55,949 bases of DNA from Planctomycetota bacterium. GTDB taxonomy: Bacteria; Planctomycetota; Phycisphaerae; Phycisphaerales; SM1A02. A program made the translations under genes and the position numbers. Shown here in pieces: positions 24,302 through 32,169 of this stretch. Where the stretch lies: NCBI GenBank assembly GCA_003671075.1, contig QWPT01000011.1:1-55949 (forward strand), read 5' to 3'. The notes beneath the pieces are model-generated. The model saw only the letters and a list, made by a program, of their open reading frames with translations, had not been told where the DNA came from and did not search any database. The stretch's first letter is position 1, and each line of letters starts with the position of its first letter.

Positions 24302-25417
24302 ATGCTTCGCCTCCCCCCCGCGCCGACCACGCTTCGCGACGATCCATCCAATCGCCTCGGTCTTGATTTCACCGCCGAGGCCGCCCGCTTTCCTGCGCTC
24401 GGCTACGGCATCGTCGACATTCATTCGCACATCAACGGACTGAGCGCGAGCGCGATTTGGGCGCCCATCGCCAAGGCCTATGGCGTGGAGAAGACATTTT
24501 CCATGACGCGGCTAGAGGATCTACCCGCGCTTCGTGAACGCTTCGGCAACGCCATCGAGTTCATCGCCGTGCCCGATTGGTACGCGGCGGACAAGCGCGC
24601 TGGTCATGGCAGCGACTTCCTCGCGCGCATCGAGAAGTACCACGAATTGGGCACCAGAATCGTGAAGTTCTGGAACGCGCCTCGCTTCATCGATTTCGGG
24701 CTTGAGGCGGGCGACAAGGACTTGCTCGCGCTGGACGGCTCGATGCGCATCGAGCAGATGAAACTCGCAGAGCGTTTGGGCATGATCTGCATGACCCATG
24801 TTGCCGACCCGGATACTTGGTTTGCCGCGAAGTACACCGACCACGCGCGCTACGGTCGCAAACTCGACCACTACACGCCGCTTCGACGCGTGCTCGACCG
24901 ATTCGCCATGCCCTGGATCGCCGCGCACCTTGGTGGCTTCCCCGAAGATCTCGACTTCCTCGACCGCCTGCTCGAAGCGCATCCGAATTTGAACCTCGAC
25001 ACCAGCGCAACCAAGTGGATGGTGCGCGAACTGGGGCGACATTCGCGCGATGAGGTCGTGTCGTTTCTTGAGAAGTGGCGCGGGCGGATCATGTTCGGAA
25101 CCGACACCGTGACCACCGACGAACATCTGCACCAAGGTGACAAGCTTTCAGAGATGGGAAAAAAGGCCGCAAGCCGCGAAAGCGCGCACGATCTCTACGC
25201 GAGTCGCTACTGGGCGCTGCGCATGATGTGGGAGGGCTCGGGCGAAGTGGTGTCGCCGATCTCTGATCCCGATTTGGCGATGGTCGAACCCAACAAGTAC
25301 ACGCCGCACGATGCACCGATGCTTCGCGGGCTGGAGTTGCCGGCGGACTTGCTGCGCGTGCTTTACCGCGACGCGGCGCTGGCGCTGGTTGCCCGCGGCG
25401 CAACGGCAATCGCATGA
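24302..25417 (+). CDS. Amidohydrolase-family protein (Amidohydro_2)
   Basis: A 371-residue TIM-barrel amidohydrolase. The first metal motif appears as IVDIHSHING (HxH), further ligands as MTHVADPDTW and IAAHLGGFPED, and the last aspartate as IMFGTDTV. This order matches the Amidohydro_2 group, which includes decarboxylases and lactonases. The substrate cannot be read. A long insertion (AKYTDHARYGRKLDHYTPLR) lies between the second and third ligands. The last 55 bases overlap, on the opposite strand, the end of the glycosyltransferase-like gene. Confidence 0.8.
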   Translation: MLRLPPAPTTLRDDPSNRLGLDFTAEAARFPALGYGIVDIHSHINGLSASAIWAPIAKAYGVEKTFSMTRLEDLPALRERFGNAIEFIAVPDWYAADKRAGHGSDFLARIEKYHELGTRIVKFWNAPRFIDFGLEAGDKDLLALDGSMRIEQMKLAERLGMICMTHVADPDTWFAAKYTDHARYGRKLDHYTPLRRVLDRFAMPWIAAHLGGFPEDLDFLDRLLEAHPNLNLDTSATKWMVRELGRHSRDEVVSFLEKWRGRIMFGTDTVTTDEHLHQGDKLSEMGKKAASRESAHDLYASRYWALRMMWEGSGEVVSPISDPDLAMVEPNKYTPHDAPMLRGLELPADLLRVLYRDAALALVARGATAIA

Positions 25418-26352
25418 ATGGAGCGGGCGAGCACGGCGACATCGGCGCCAAACAGCGTGACCAGCGGATGAGATTGGTGCGCGCCGAGTTCGATAGATTC
25501 GTGCAGAACCACGGGCGTTCCGCAAGCCAGCGCCCACAACGCCGGAAGCGGTGACATGCGCTGGGGAACGACGGCTTCGGCGAACGACCGCATGCAACTG
25601 CGGCGACCTCGACAAGCAACGGGCGCGAATTCCGCGCCATCGTGATCCATCATCGCGAGGTCAAGCGCGGGCAGGATTTCCCACGGTCGTTCAGCGCGCT
25701 CGTCAACGATGAGGCCGCGCCCGCCCGACGCGCCCGCGACAAAGTCCTGGGCCTTGGCGATGCCGACAGCGTTGGGCGACACCACCATGCGCAGATTCGC
25801 CCCCCCGACCCGCGCCATCGCAACCGCGCGGCTGGCGAAGGAAAGATCGACCCAATCCGACGGCTCTCCGGTGACGAGCATCGCGGCTTCGTGACGCGCC
25901 AGGCCGAGCTCGCTTCGAACGCGCGCGATTTGAGTTTGCGGCCACTCGACCGACGCGGGCAACTCCAACGGCACCGTCGCGCGCGAGTACGGCGATGCAG
26001 CGTTGGGCTCAGCATTGTCGTTGCGACCAAACGCGTCGCAAATGCGCTGCGCGAGCGGGCCGTAGGTCAGTCGAAGTCGCGCGCCCGTGTCGCAAGCACC
26101 TTCAGATTCGAGCGCTTGACCAACGCGCGACCAACGCCACATGCCGCCGACACGATTGCAAGTTCGCACGCTGATCGTCGAGGCGAGGCCCATCGATTGA
26201 AGCCGCTGCGCGAAGGCTGTCGGACCGAGCACGAGGACCGCATCGCCTGCGCGTGCGCTGCGGACGATCTGTTCAAGCGTGCAATCCCCGGACTCTTCGA
26301 AGCAGAGGATGTGCAGTGTTTGGTGCAGGGTGCCCGCGGTGACCGCCATCAC
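25363..26352 (-). CDS. Possible divergent glycosyltransferase (GT-B-like)
   Basis: A 329-residue cytoplasmic protein without membrane segments. The C-terminal third contains MSPLPALWALACGTPVVLHE, which recalls the donor-binding P-x-x-x-x-E-A-x-A-x-G-x-P-V-V segment of GT-B glycosyltransferases, but the glutamates are missing. An internal stretch (ARHEAAMLVTGEPSDWVDL) looks like the start of the second Rossmann domain. Activity is therefore doubtful. It is the last gene of a four-gene operon with a DUF2752 protein and two lipoproteins, coupled by ATGA. Its last 55 bases overlap the convergent amidohydrolase gene. Confidence 0.5.
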   Translation of the reverse strand: MMAVTAGTLHQTLHILCFEESGDCTLEQIVRSARAGDAVLVLGPTAFAQRLQSMGLASTISVRTCNRVGGMWRWSRVGQALESEGACDTGARLRLTYGPLAQRICDAFGRNDNAEPNAASPYSRATVPLELPASVEWPQTQIARVRSELGLARHEAAMLVTGEPSDWVDLSFASRAVAMARVGGANLRMVVSPNAVGIAKAQDFVAGASGGRGLIVDERAERPWEILPALDLAMMDHDGAEFAPVACRGRRSCMRSFAEAVVPQRMSPLPALWALACGTPVVLHESIELGAHQSHPLVTLFGADVAVLARSIHAIAVAPRATSASAASR

Positions 26353-27062
26353 TGCTTCCGCGTGCCCAGGTTCTCGCCGAGGTCGATGCGATCGTGCTTG
26401 TAGAACAAGCGCCCGATGTCGATCGCGAGTTTCTTGGCCAGCTCTTCCTCGACTTGGGTTCGCCCAGCGCGGGTGCGCAGGATGTTGGGATCACTCTCGC
26501 GAATGGTCGCGCTCAACTCGCGGCCATCGGGCATGACATCGGAGGCCGGAAACATGCGCATCTTGGCGTCGATGTCGAGCACCTTTACAAACACGGTCGC
26601 CGTCGGCCGAAGTCCCTGCGCATCGCTGCGGCCGGCAAGGTCGAAGATGATCGGCTTGATGTAGATCACCTGACTGGCGTCGAGCGCATGCGCAACCGCT
26701 TCAACCGACATCAACTTGTTGGCGTTGCCGCCAGAACCCGCACGGGCGATGGCAATGGCGTCTCGAGTAGCGACGGTCGATGTCAGCAGTTCGCGACCCA
26801 TGAGGTCGAAGGAAACCGCGTCACCAATGGAGGTTCTCAGCGCGGTGCGCGGCAGAATGTTGCGCGGATCGTCAACGAATACAACAGTCTTCTTGTTGGG
26901 AAGCGTGTACTCGGCGTCGGTCTGGCCAGGCCCGTCCACGGCGTAGGTCAGCGGCGTGATGATGTTGCACGAGGCGAGCAGCGCGCCTAAACACACAGAC
27001 GCGGCCACCAGCGCAGCGCGCGCCACCAATGAGCGGTTGGATCGATCAAATCTCTGCTGCAT
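26349..27062 (-). CDS. Lipoprotein (second of a pair)
   Basis: A 237-residue protein with a signal peptide ending in the lipobox LLASC (about residue 32). The mature part has alternating strands and helices (KKTVVFVDDPRNILPRTALR, ALDASQVIYIKPIIF, PTATVFVKVLDIDAKMRMFP) and a charged end (EELAKKLAIDIGRLFYKHD). The layout resembles the preceding lipoprotein, which also ends in a helix with LFYRH, so the two may be ancient duplicates. The fold recalls LpoB/GNA1162-like outer-membrane lipoproteins, but this is only an impression. It follows the first lipoprotein gene by 28 bases. Confidence 0.72.
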   Translation of the reverse strand: MQQRFDRSNRSLVARAALVAASVCLGALLASCNIITPLTYAVDGPGQTDAEYTLPNKKTVVFVDDPRNILPRTALRTSIGDAVSFDLMGRELLTSTVATRDAIAIARAGSGGNANKLMSVEAVAHALDASQVIYIKPIIFDLAGRSDAQGLRPTATVFVKVLDIDAKMRMFPASDVMPDGRELSATIRESDPNILRTRAGRTQVEEELAKKLAIDIGRLFYKHDRIDLGENLGTRKQ

Positions 27063-27090
27063 CAGGCTGATACTCCCAAGACCAACGGCC

Positions 27091-27792
27091 TTAGTTCTTC
27101 GGATACTTATCTTCGATGTGTCGGTAGAAGAGCCAGGAAGTGCGCTGAATGAAGAGCGTCAGCAAACCGCGCTCGATGTCCTCGGCGCGCGCGGACTCCT
27201 TGCCGATGCCTTCCTTGTCGGGAAACTTCGTGACGATGTTGGTGGTGAAAACAAACTCGTCGGGCGCGAGGCCATCGGCTTCGATGACGCCAACATTTCC
27301 ACCGGAAACGCCGTCCCAGAGGTAACTGTTTCCCGTTGGATTGAGGCGGTATTCGTAGAGATCGATGTAGACCAGCCGCTCGACGCCGAGTTCCTTGGCG
27401 ACCTCGCCGTATGGAAGCGCGCGCCATTGCGGCGTGCGGTACTGCCAGTTGATCACGGTTGCCGGCGGCAGCACCGTTGCGTCCTTCACATACTGGCGGA
27501 TGCGCACGGCGACATTCGCGGACAAATTGCTGACGACGCTCGGGTGCTCGACGAGCGTGGCGTAGTCGGCGTTGACGATGACGGCGCAGGTCTTGCCTTC
27601 GAGCCCGTCGTAGGCCGCAGGAACATCGAGTTTCTTGCCGCGCTCAATCTGCTGACCAAGCGCGCCGACGGCGCCAGCGATGCAACCGCTGGTCGAAAGG
27701 GTTGCGCCGACGATGCCGAGGGCGAGCACGCAAGCAAGCACGCAAGCAAAAGTTTGGCGGGCGATGGTGTAGGTGCGGTGTTTCATGCTCAT
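27091..27792 (-). CDS. Lipoprotein (first of a pair)
   Basis: A 233-residue protein. The start ATG 27792 overlaps the DUF2752 stop codon (ATGA); the frame continues upstream but lies entirely over the neighbour. The signal peptide (MSMKHRTYTIARQTFACVLA...) ends at the lipobox TSGC. The mature part has an EGKTCAVIVNADYATLVEHP strand-turn, an ELGVERLVYIDLYEYRLNP segment and a final helix (LLTLFIQRTSWLFYRHIEDK). Function is unknown; it shares layout with the lipoprotein encoded next. CVLACVLAL in the signal region comes from a short repeat in the DNA. Confidence 0.75.
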   Translation of the reverse strand: MSMKHRTYTIARQTFACVLACVLALGIVGATLSTSGCIAGAVGALGQQIERGKKLDVPAAYDGLEGKTCAVIVNADYATLVEHPSVVSNLSANVAVRIRQYVKDATVLPPATVINWQYRTPQWRALPYGEVAKELGVERLVYIDLYEYRLNPTGNSYLWDGVSGGNVGVIEADGLAPDEFVFTTNIVTKFPDKEGIGKESARAEDIERGLLTLFIQRTSWLFYRHIEDKYPKN

Positions 27793-28304
27793 CCGATCCA
27801 ACCGCGCATGGCCGCGGTCTTGTAGCCCCAGGCGAGAAGCGTGGCTAGGCCCAAGAGCCATGCCGCGCGCGCATTCCAAAGACGCTCGTAGACTGGCCAG
27901 AAGGTCAGGCCGGTCACGATAGTCGCTGCGGATCCGACCAGCGCCATTCCTGTCGCTAGTGCGAGCAGGCAGCCCATGGGCTGCGCGATGAAACTGTCGA
28001 TCAGGTGTCCCTTCGCCGCAAACGCGAAGGATGTGGTCATTCCGCAGGATGGGCATGGTACTCCGAAGCGCGCTGGCCACGAACACGCAGGCAAGCCGAG
28101 AGCTTCATGTGTTCCGAAACCGCGTTGCGAAGGGGCGAGAACCCATGCGATGCTCAGGAGCCCCGCGCAGGCGAGGAACACGATCGAGGCGGACGCGCGG
28201 CGGCGACGGATGTCGGCGGCGTCAAACACCGCCGACCGCGAAGGGTCGTTTTTGGCGGCAAATGCTTCGCTGGCCTGCGGAGGATGCGCATTGGGCTGGT
28301 TCAC
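27789..28304 (-). CDS. DUF2752 membrane protein
   Basis: A 171-residue protein with two or three transmembrane helices and the DUF2752 signature GVPCPSCGMTTSF between the first and second. The family is common in Planctomycetota, Bacteroidota and Actinobacteria; its function is unknown, and the CPxCG motif suggests metal binding. Translation starts with GTG at 28304. TACGCT ends 8 bases before it, so this is the leaderless first gene of the four-gene operon. Confidence 0.88.
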   Translation of the reverse strand: MNQPNAHPPQASEAFAAKNDPSRSAVFDAADIRRRRASASIVFLACAGLLSIAWVLAPSQRGFGTHEALGLPACSWPARFGVPCPSCGMTTSFAFAAKGHLIDSFIAQPMGCLLALATGMALVGSAATIVTGLTFWPVYERLWNARAAWLLGLATLLAWGYKTAAMRGWIG

Positions 28305-28312
28305 GGGTGGAG

Positions 28313-28318
28313 AGCGTA
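28313..28318 (-). promoter_or_regulatory. -10 hexamer TACGCT before the DUF2752 gene
   Basis: On the minus strand TACGCT ends 8 bases before the GTG at 28304. The divergent M19 promoter lies 31 bases away. Confidence 0.5.
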
Positions 28319-28349
28319 GCCGCCGACCGCGGGGTGCGCGCGGCTCGCG

Positions 28350-28355
28350 TACCTT
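28350..28355 (+). promoter_or_regulatory. -10 hexamer TACCTT before the dipeptidase gene
   Basis: TACCTT ends 7 bases before the ATG at 28363, with no Shine-Dalgarno sequence. Confidence 0.5.
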
Positions 28356-28362
28356 CTCGCCT

Positions 28363-29382
28363 ATGAAGTTCCCCGCCGATACAGGCCCGTGTTGGGCCGA
28401 CGCGCATCTCGACCTCGCCTACCTCGCCGTCAACGGACGCGACATGCGTGCAAGCGTGCCCGCGGACGCAGCTCATGCATTGACGCTGCCCGCGCTGCGT
28501 GATGGCGGCGTGCGGGTTGCATTTGGCACGATATTCACCGAACTCGGCGGCGATCCTGCCACTGAGGCGGTTGGGTATCGCGATTCAGACGACCTCGAAG
28601 GCGCGCATCGGGCCGGGCTGCGCCAACTTGAGTGGTACGAAGAAATGGAGCGCGCCGGCGAGATCGCCATCGTGCGTTCAAAGGCCGACTACGCGCGCGC
28701 GCTCGCTGGCGAGAGCGCGCTTGGAATCGTCCTTCTCATGGAGTGCGCCGATCCGATCCGATCGCCCGACGAAGTCCAATGGTGGCACGAGCGCGGGCTG
28801 CGCGTGGTCGGGCTTTCCTGGGGGCACGGCAGCCGATACGCCGGCGGCAACGCGCGCGCCGGCGGGTTGACACCGATCGGACGGAGAATGGTCGAGGCGC
28901 TCGATGCGCAGCGCATCCTCCACGACGCGTCCCATCTTTCGCGCGCGGCATTCGACGACCTCTTTGCGCTTTCGCCGCGCATGGTGATCGCGTCACATTC
29001 CAATGCTGCGGCGCTGATCGGCGACAACGAGCGCCATTTGACCGATGGGCAAATCGCTGCATTGCGCGATCGCGATGGATGGATCGGCCTCAACCTCTAT
29101 GGTCGCTTTCTTGCCAACCAACGGCGAGCGACGCTCGATGATTGCGTGGCGCAAGTGATGCATGTGGCTGAAATCGTGGGTTTCGCGCGGGTCGGACTGG
29201 GCAGCGATCTCGACGGCGGGTTCGATCGGATGCAGCTACCGATTGAAATCCAGTCGCCCAGCGACTACGAATTGTTGCTGTCGGGGTTGGAGCGAGCGGG
29301 CTTTTTGCAAGCGGGCGGAACGCGCGACGGCTACGCCCACGCGAACCTATCGCGGGTATTGCGTGCGAGCGGATGCCTGTAA
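28363..29382 (+). CDS. M19-family dipeptidase (membrane dipeptidase type)
   Basis: A 339-residue zinc dipeptidase. Ligands appear in order: WADAHLDLAYL (HxD), LLMECADPI (bridging Glu), then SHSNAAAL and a final segment VGLGSDLDGGFD. A WGHGSRYAGGN stretch follows the second ligand, as in renal dipeptidase relatives. These enzymes cleave dipeptides, including D-residue and dehydro substrates, on TIM barrels. No signal peptide is seen, so it is probably cytoplasmic. ATG 28363 is fixed by the hexamer and the family N-terminus. It converges with the MinD-like gene, one base apart. Confidence 0.9.
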   Translation: MKFPADTGPCWADAHLDLAYLAVNGRDMRASVPADAAHALTLPALRDGGVRVAFGTIFTELGGDPATEAVGYRDSDDLEGAHRAGLRQLEWYEEMERAGEIAIVRSKADYARALAGESALGIVLLMECADPIRSPDEVQWWHERGLRVVGLSWGHGSRYAGGNARAGGLTPIGRRMVEALDAQRILHDASHLSRAAFDDLFALSPRMVIASHSNAAALIGDNERHLTDGQIAALRDRDGWIGLNLYGRFLANQRRATLDDCVAQVMHVAEIVGFARVGLGSDLDGGFDRMQLPIEIQSPSDYELLLSGLERAGFLQAGGTRDGYAHANLSRVLRASGCL

Positions 29383-29383
29383 A

Positions 29384-30787
29384 TCAAGCCGAAATCGTCT
29401 GCACGTCGTAGCAGCGCCGACCAGAAAATTCGAGCTGACGAAGGACGCGCACAGTGGCGCCATCGATCGGTTCGAACTCACGGACTTCCTGCACGAAGAT
29501 GTCGATCGACGGATCATCGACCGAGGCAATCTCGGGATACGCCTTGCGAAACAGCCCAGAATTCTCGCTCATCCATGCGCGAGCACGCGCGAGCATGCGC
29601 AGATCATCGACGCGGCAGACAAGGTGCAGCTGACCGTTGGCCTCGACGGCGAACTCAATGCGCTCGCAACGCGGGGCAAAATGGTCGATGCGGGAAAGCC
29701 CCGCGACGAATGGCACCAACGACTCGGGCAGTCCGCCCTCGACGATGCGCGCGATGGGCGGCGCCGCCGATGGACCGTTGACGGCTGATGCGACGTAGGG
29801 AGTGCGCGGGGATGCGTTGGTGGACGCATGAGCAGCCGCGCTCACTTCGCGCAGCGTGCTTGACGCGTCGGCGAGAATTTCACGCGCTGCATTTTGCGTC
29901 GGCGCAATCGATGGCGGAGTGCGAACGGGTTCCAAGCCGCGGCCACCGCGTGGTGGGAGATCGGATCGGAATGGAATCGAGTCAGCCGCTGGCCGCGCGC
30001 CCGGGCCCTTGCGTTCGACGCGAGGTGTGAAGCGCAACGGCTCGGACGCGGTCGAGGCTGAGGACGCGGAGTAGGACGCCGAAGCCGACACCGCTGAAGC
30101 GACCGACGCCGAAACCAAGGCACGGCGCGGCGCGTGAGCGGCGGCCGTCGCGATGACTTCACAAATATGGGCGAGGCACGGAGCGGAACCCTCGAAGGTT
30201 CCACGGAATGAACTCTCCGCAGGTGCAACGCGCTGCAGTCCGCCGCGCACCGGGATGCTGATCGAGAGCGACGAACTTGCTGCTTCGCCGATGCGCGCCG
30301 CCACATGGGCGGTTTCCGCCGCGTCGGCGCCAAGGACAGCCACCGACACCGCTGGTCGCGCGCCGCCGAGCCGCTCGATGGCGTCGTGCGCAGCCTTGAC
30401 CAGACGATACGCCGCAACGATGGCCGCTTGATCGGAGCCAGTCAGCACGACGATGTCATCGGTTCCGTGGGAAATCTCTACCGGTTCGCTCTGCCGCGCA
30501 ACCACCAACCACTGCGAGACGATCGGCGCGACGGCGCGCAAAGCTTCTTCGTAGGTCGCTTGCGGACGAATCGTCGGCAGGCGGCTTCCCGCACGAAATA
30601 GCTCGATCTGCACGCAATCGCCTGATTCGCGCACCAGGCACACGGGGCCGTTCTCGCGCGCCTCGCGGTCGGCATATTGCGAAATCCACAGCGCGCTCAT
30701 CACAGGAAGATTGCCGACAAGCAGCAAGGTTCGGCGAGGCGTGAGCCATCCTCCCGGAAGCCCGTCAAACGGAGAGGCAGCCGTCAT
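29384..30787 (-). CDS. MinD/FleN-like protein lacking a P-loop, paired with ParA
   Basis: A 467-residue protein coupled by ATGA to the ParA fusion gene. I recognise weak MinD/FleN features: RTLLLVGNLPVMSALWISQ in place of a Walker A region, IVVLTGSDQAAIVAAYRLVK like the conserved TPEPTAxxDAYxLIK segment, and VSVAVLGADAAETAHVAARI like the V-V-N-x-A helix. No Walker A lysine is present. A Ser/Ala/Pro-rich linker (about 215-335) leads to a C-terminal domain (about 345-467) with mixed strands (RCERIEFAVEANGQLHLVCR). It is probably a non-hydrolysing partner of the ParA protein. The relation to MinD is inference. Confidence 0.5.
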   Translation of the reverse strand: MTAASPFDGLPGGWLTPRRTLLLVGNLPVMSALWISQYADREARENGPVCLVRESGDCVQIELFRAGSRLPTIRPQATYEEALRAVAPIVSQWLVVARQSEPVEISHGTDDIVVLTGSDQAAIVAAYRLVKAAHDAIERLGGARPAVSVAVLGADAAETAHVAARIGEAASSSLSISIPVRGGLQRVAPAESSFRGTFEGSAPCLAHICEVIATAAAHAPRRALVSASVASAVSASASYSASSASTASEPLRFTPRVERKGPGARPAADSIPFRSDLPPRGGRGLEPVRTPPSIAPTQNAAREILADASSTLREVSAAAHASTNASPRTPYVASAVNGPSAAPPIARIVEGGLPESLVPFVAGLSRIDHFAPRCERIEFAVEANGQLHLVCRVDDLRMLARARAWMSENSGLFRKAYPEIASVDDPSIDIFVQEVREFEPIDGATVRVLRQLEFSGRRCYDVQTISA

Positions 30788-32112
30788 GGAAGTCGATCCT
30801 CAGAGGCGGAAAATTCGGTGCTTTCGCTGCAAGCGCCGGGAACGACGACGACATTGACGCCGAGGTTCTCATCGCGCAGGTTGTTGTATTCGTCGAGCGT
30901 TTCCTTGCCGTCGACCACGATGCGATACGCGTGGGTTCCCGGGGCAAGCACGACGGTCGCCTCGAGGCGTCGACGATCCGCGCTCTCGATGAATTGGGTC
31001 GTCGCAGGATTCCAGTCGTTGAAGTCACCCACCACCGAACTCGCGCGACGCGAGAAAGGCAGCGAAAACACGACGGTTCCGCATAGTTGCGCACGCGGGC
31101 CGAAGCCGCCGCCGACGATATTGGCTTGACGGGTTCGCTCATTCATCGCCCGCAGTCGGGTGACGACATCGGCTGCACGGCCGCCCTCGGGCTCGCGCTG
31201 CACTTGCGGCGCGTCGAGAGGTTGAAGCGTTGATGCCGCGATCGGCGCAACTGCGTCGACTGACGCGCTTGGACCAGCAATAAATGTTTCGATCGAAGGC
31301 ACGCCGTCGCTGGCAAAATCATCGAGAACACGCGTGGATGGCGCGTGTTCACGCAGCCAGTTGGCAAGCGCATCGAAGTCGGACTCCGCGGCGGAACCGG
31401 GGGCAAACTCGGTGATCGACTGCCCGAAGCTGGCCGCGTCACGCAGTTCCTCGTGCTCGTGGATGACCATCGGCAGCAGCGCCTCTGGGCAGCGACGAGC
31501 AAGCGCCTCGACGACATCGCGCGAAAGCGCACGCCGCTCGTTGACCAAAGTTGGCAGCAGCCGGAACGGGATGTCGCGACCGAATCGGCCGACGACCGCC
31601 TCGATGGTTTGGATCTGCTTCTCAGCGCCCTTGAGGCTGAAATAGCCAGTTTCGACGGGGATAATCACCAAGTCCGCCGCGCGAAGAGCGTTGAAGGTGA
31701 GCAAGCCGATGGTGGGCGGGCAGTCGATCACGCACCAATCAAAGCGATCCTTCCACGCGGCCAGCACGCGGGCGAGGCGGCGATCGCGGTCGAAGCGCGC
31801 GGTAAGCGGGCCGTTCGGCGCCTCGAGCAGCGACAGGGTCACGCTCGATGGCGCGAGGTGCAGATTGCGCCCCACTTCCCACACAAACTCATCGACGGAC
31901 AGCGCGGCGGGATTCTCCGCCAGCATCGCATCGCCAATGGTGCGCTCGATGCGCTGATCGGGAACGCCGAGGCCCGCAGCGCAATGCGACTGCGGATCCA
32001 TATCGACGAGCAGCGAACGCACGCCATCGCGCGCCATCACTGCAGCGAGATTGATTGCGGTGGTGGTCTTGCCACAGCCGCCCTTCTGATTGACGATGGC
32101 AACAACGCGCAT
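30784..32112 (-). CDS. ParA-type ATPase fused to a glycogen-binding (CBM48/AMPK1-type) domain
   Basis: A 442-residue protein. Residues 1-260 are a ParA/Soj ATPase: deviant Walker A QKGGCGKTTTAINLA, DMDPQSHCAAGLG and CVIDCPPTIGLLTFNAL. A linker of about 75 residues follows. The last 100 residues form an E-set/CBM48-like domain: VVFSLPFSRRASSVVGDFND with W next, then VVLAPGTHAYRIVVDGK, the usual GDFNxW and Y-x-F/Y-x-VDG motifs of AMPK beta and isoamylase N-terminal domains. ParA proteins position cargo on the nucleoid; the extra domain suggests a glucan or related ligand. ParB and parS are not seen nearby. GATAAC, 7 bases before the ATG, may be a -10. Confidence 0.85.
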   Translation of the reverse strand: MRVVAIVNQKGGCGKTTTAINLAAVMARDGVRSLLVDMDPQSHCAAGLGVPDQRIERTIGDAMLAENPAALSVDEFVWEVGRNLHLAPSSVTLSLLEAPNGPLTARFDRDRRLARVLAAWKDRFDWCVIDCPPTIGLLTFNALRAADLVIIPVETGYFSLKGAEKQIQTIEAVVGRFGRDIPFRLLPTLVNERRALSRDVVEALARRCPEALLPMVIHEHEELRDAASFGQSITEFAPGSAAESDFDALANWLREHAPSTRVLDDFASDGVPSIETFIAGPSASVDAVAPIAASTLQPLDAPQVQREPEGGRAADVVTRLRAMNERTRQANIVGGGFGPRAQLCGTVVFSLPFSRRASSVVGDFNDWNPATTQFIESADRRRLEATVVLAPGTHAYRIVVDGKETLDEYNNLRDENLGVNVVVVPGACSESTEFSASEDRLP

Positions 32113-32169
32113 GGGTCGTGTTATCGGTTTGGCGGGCGGAAATGCCAGAATTTTTGCAGAACCCGCCAG

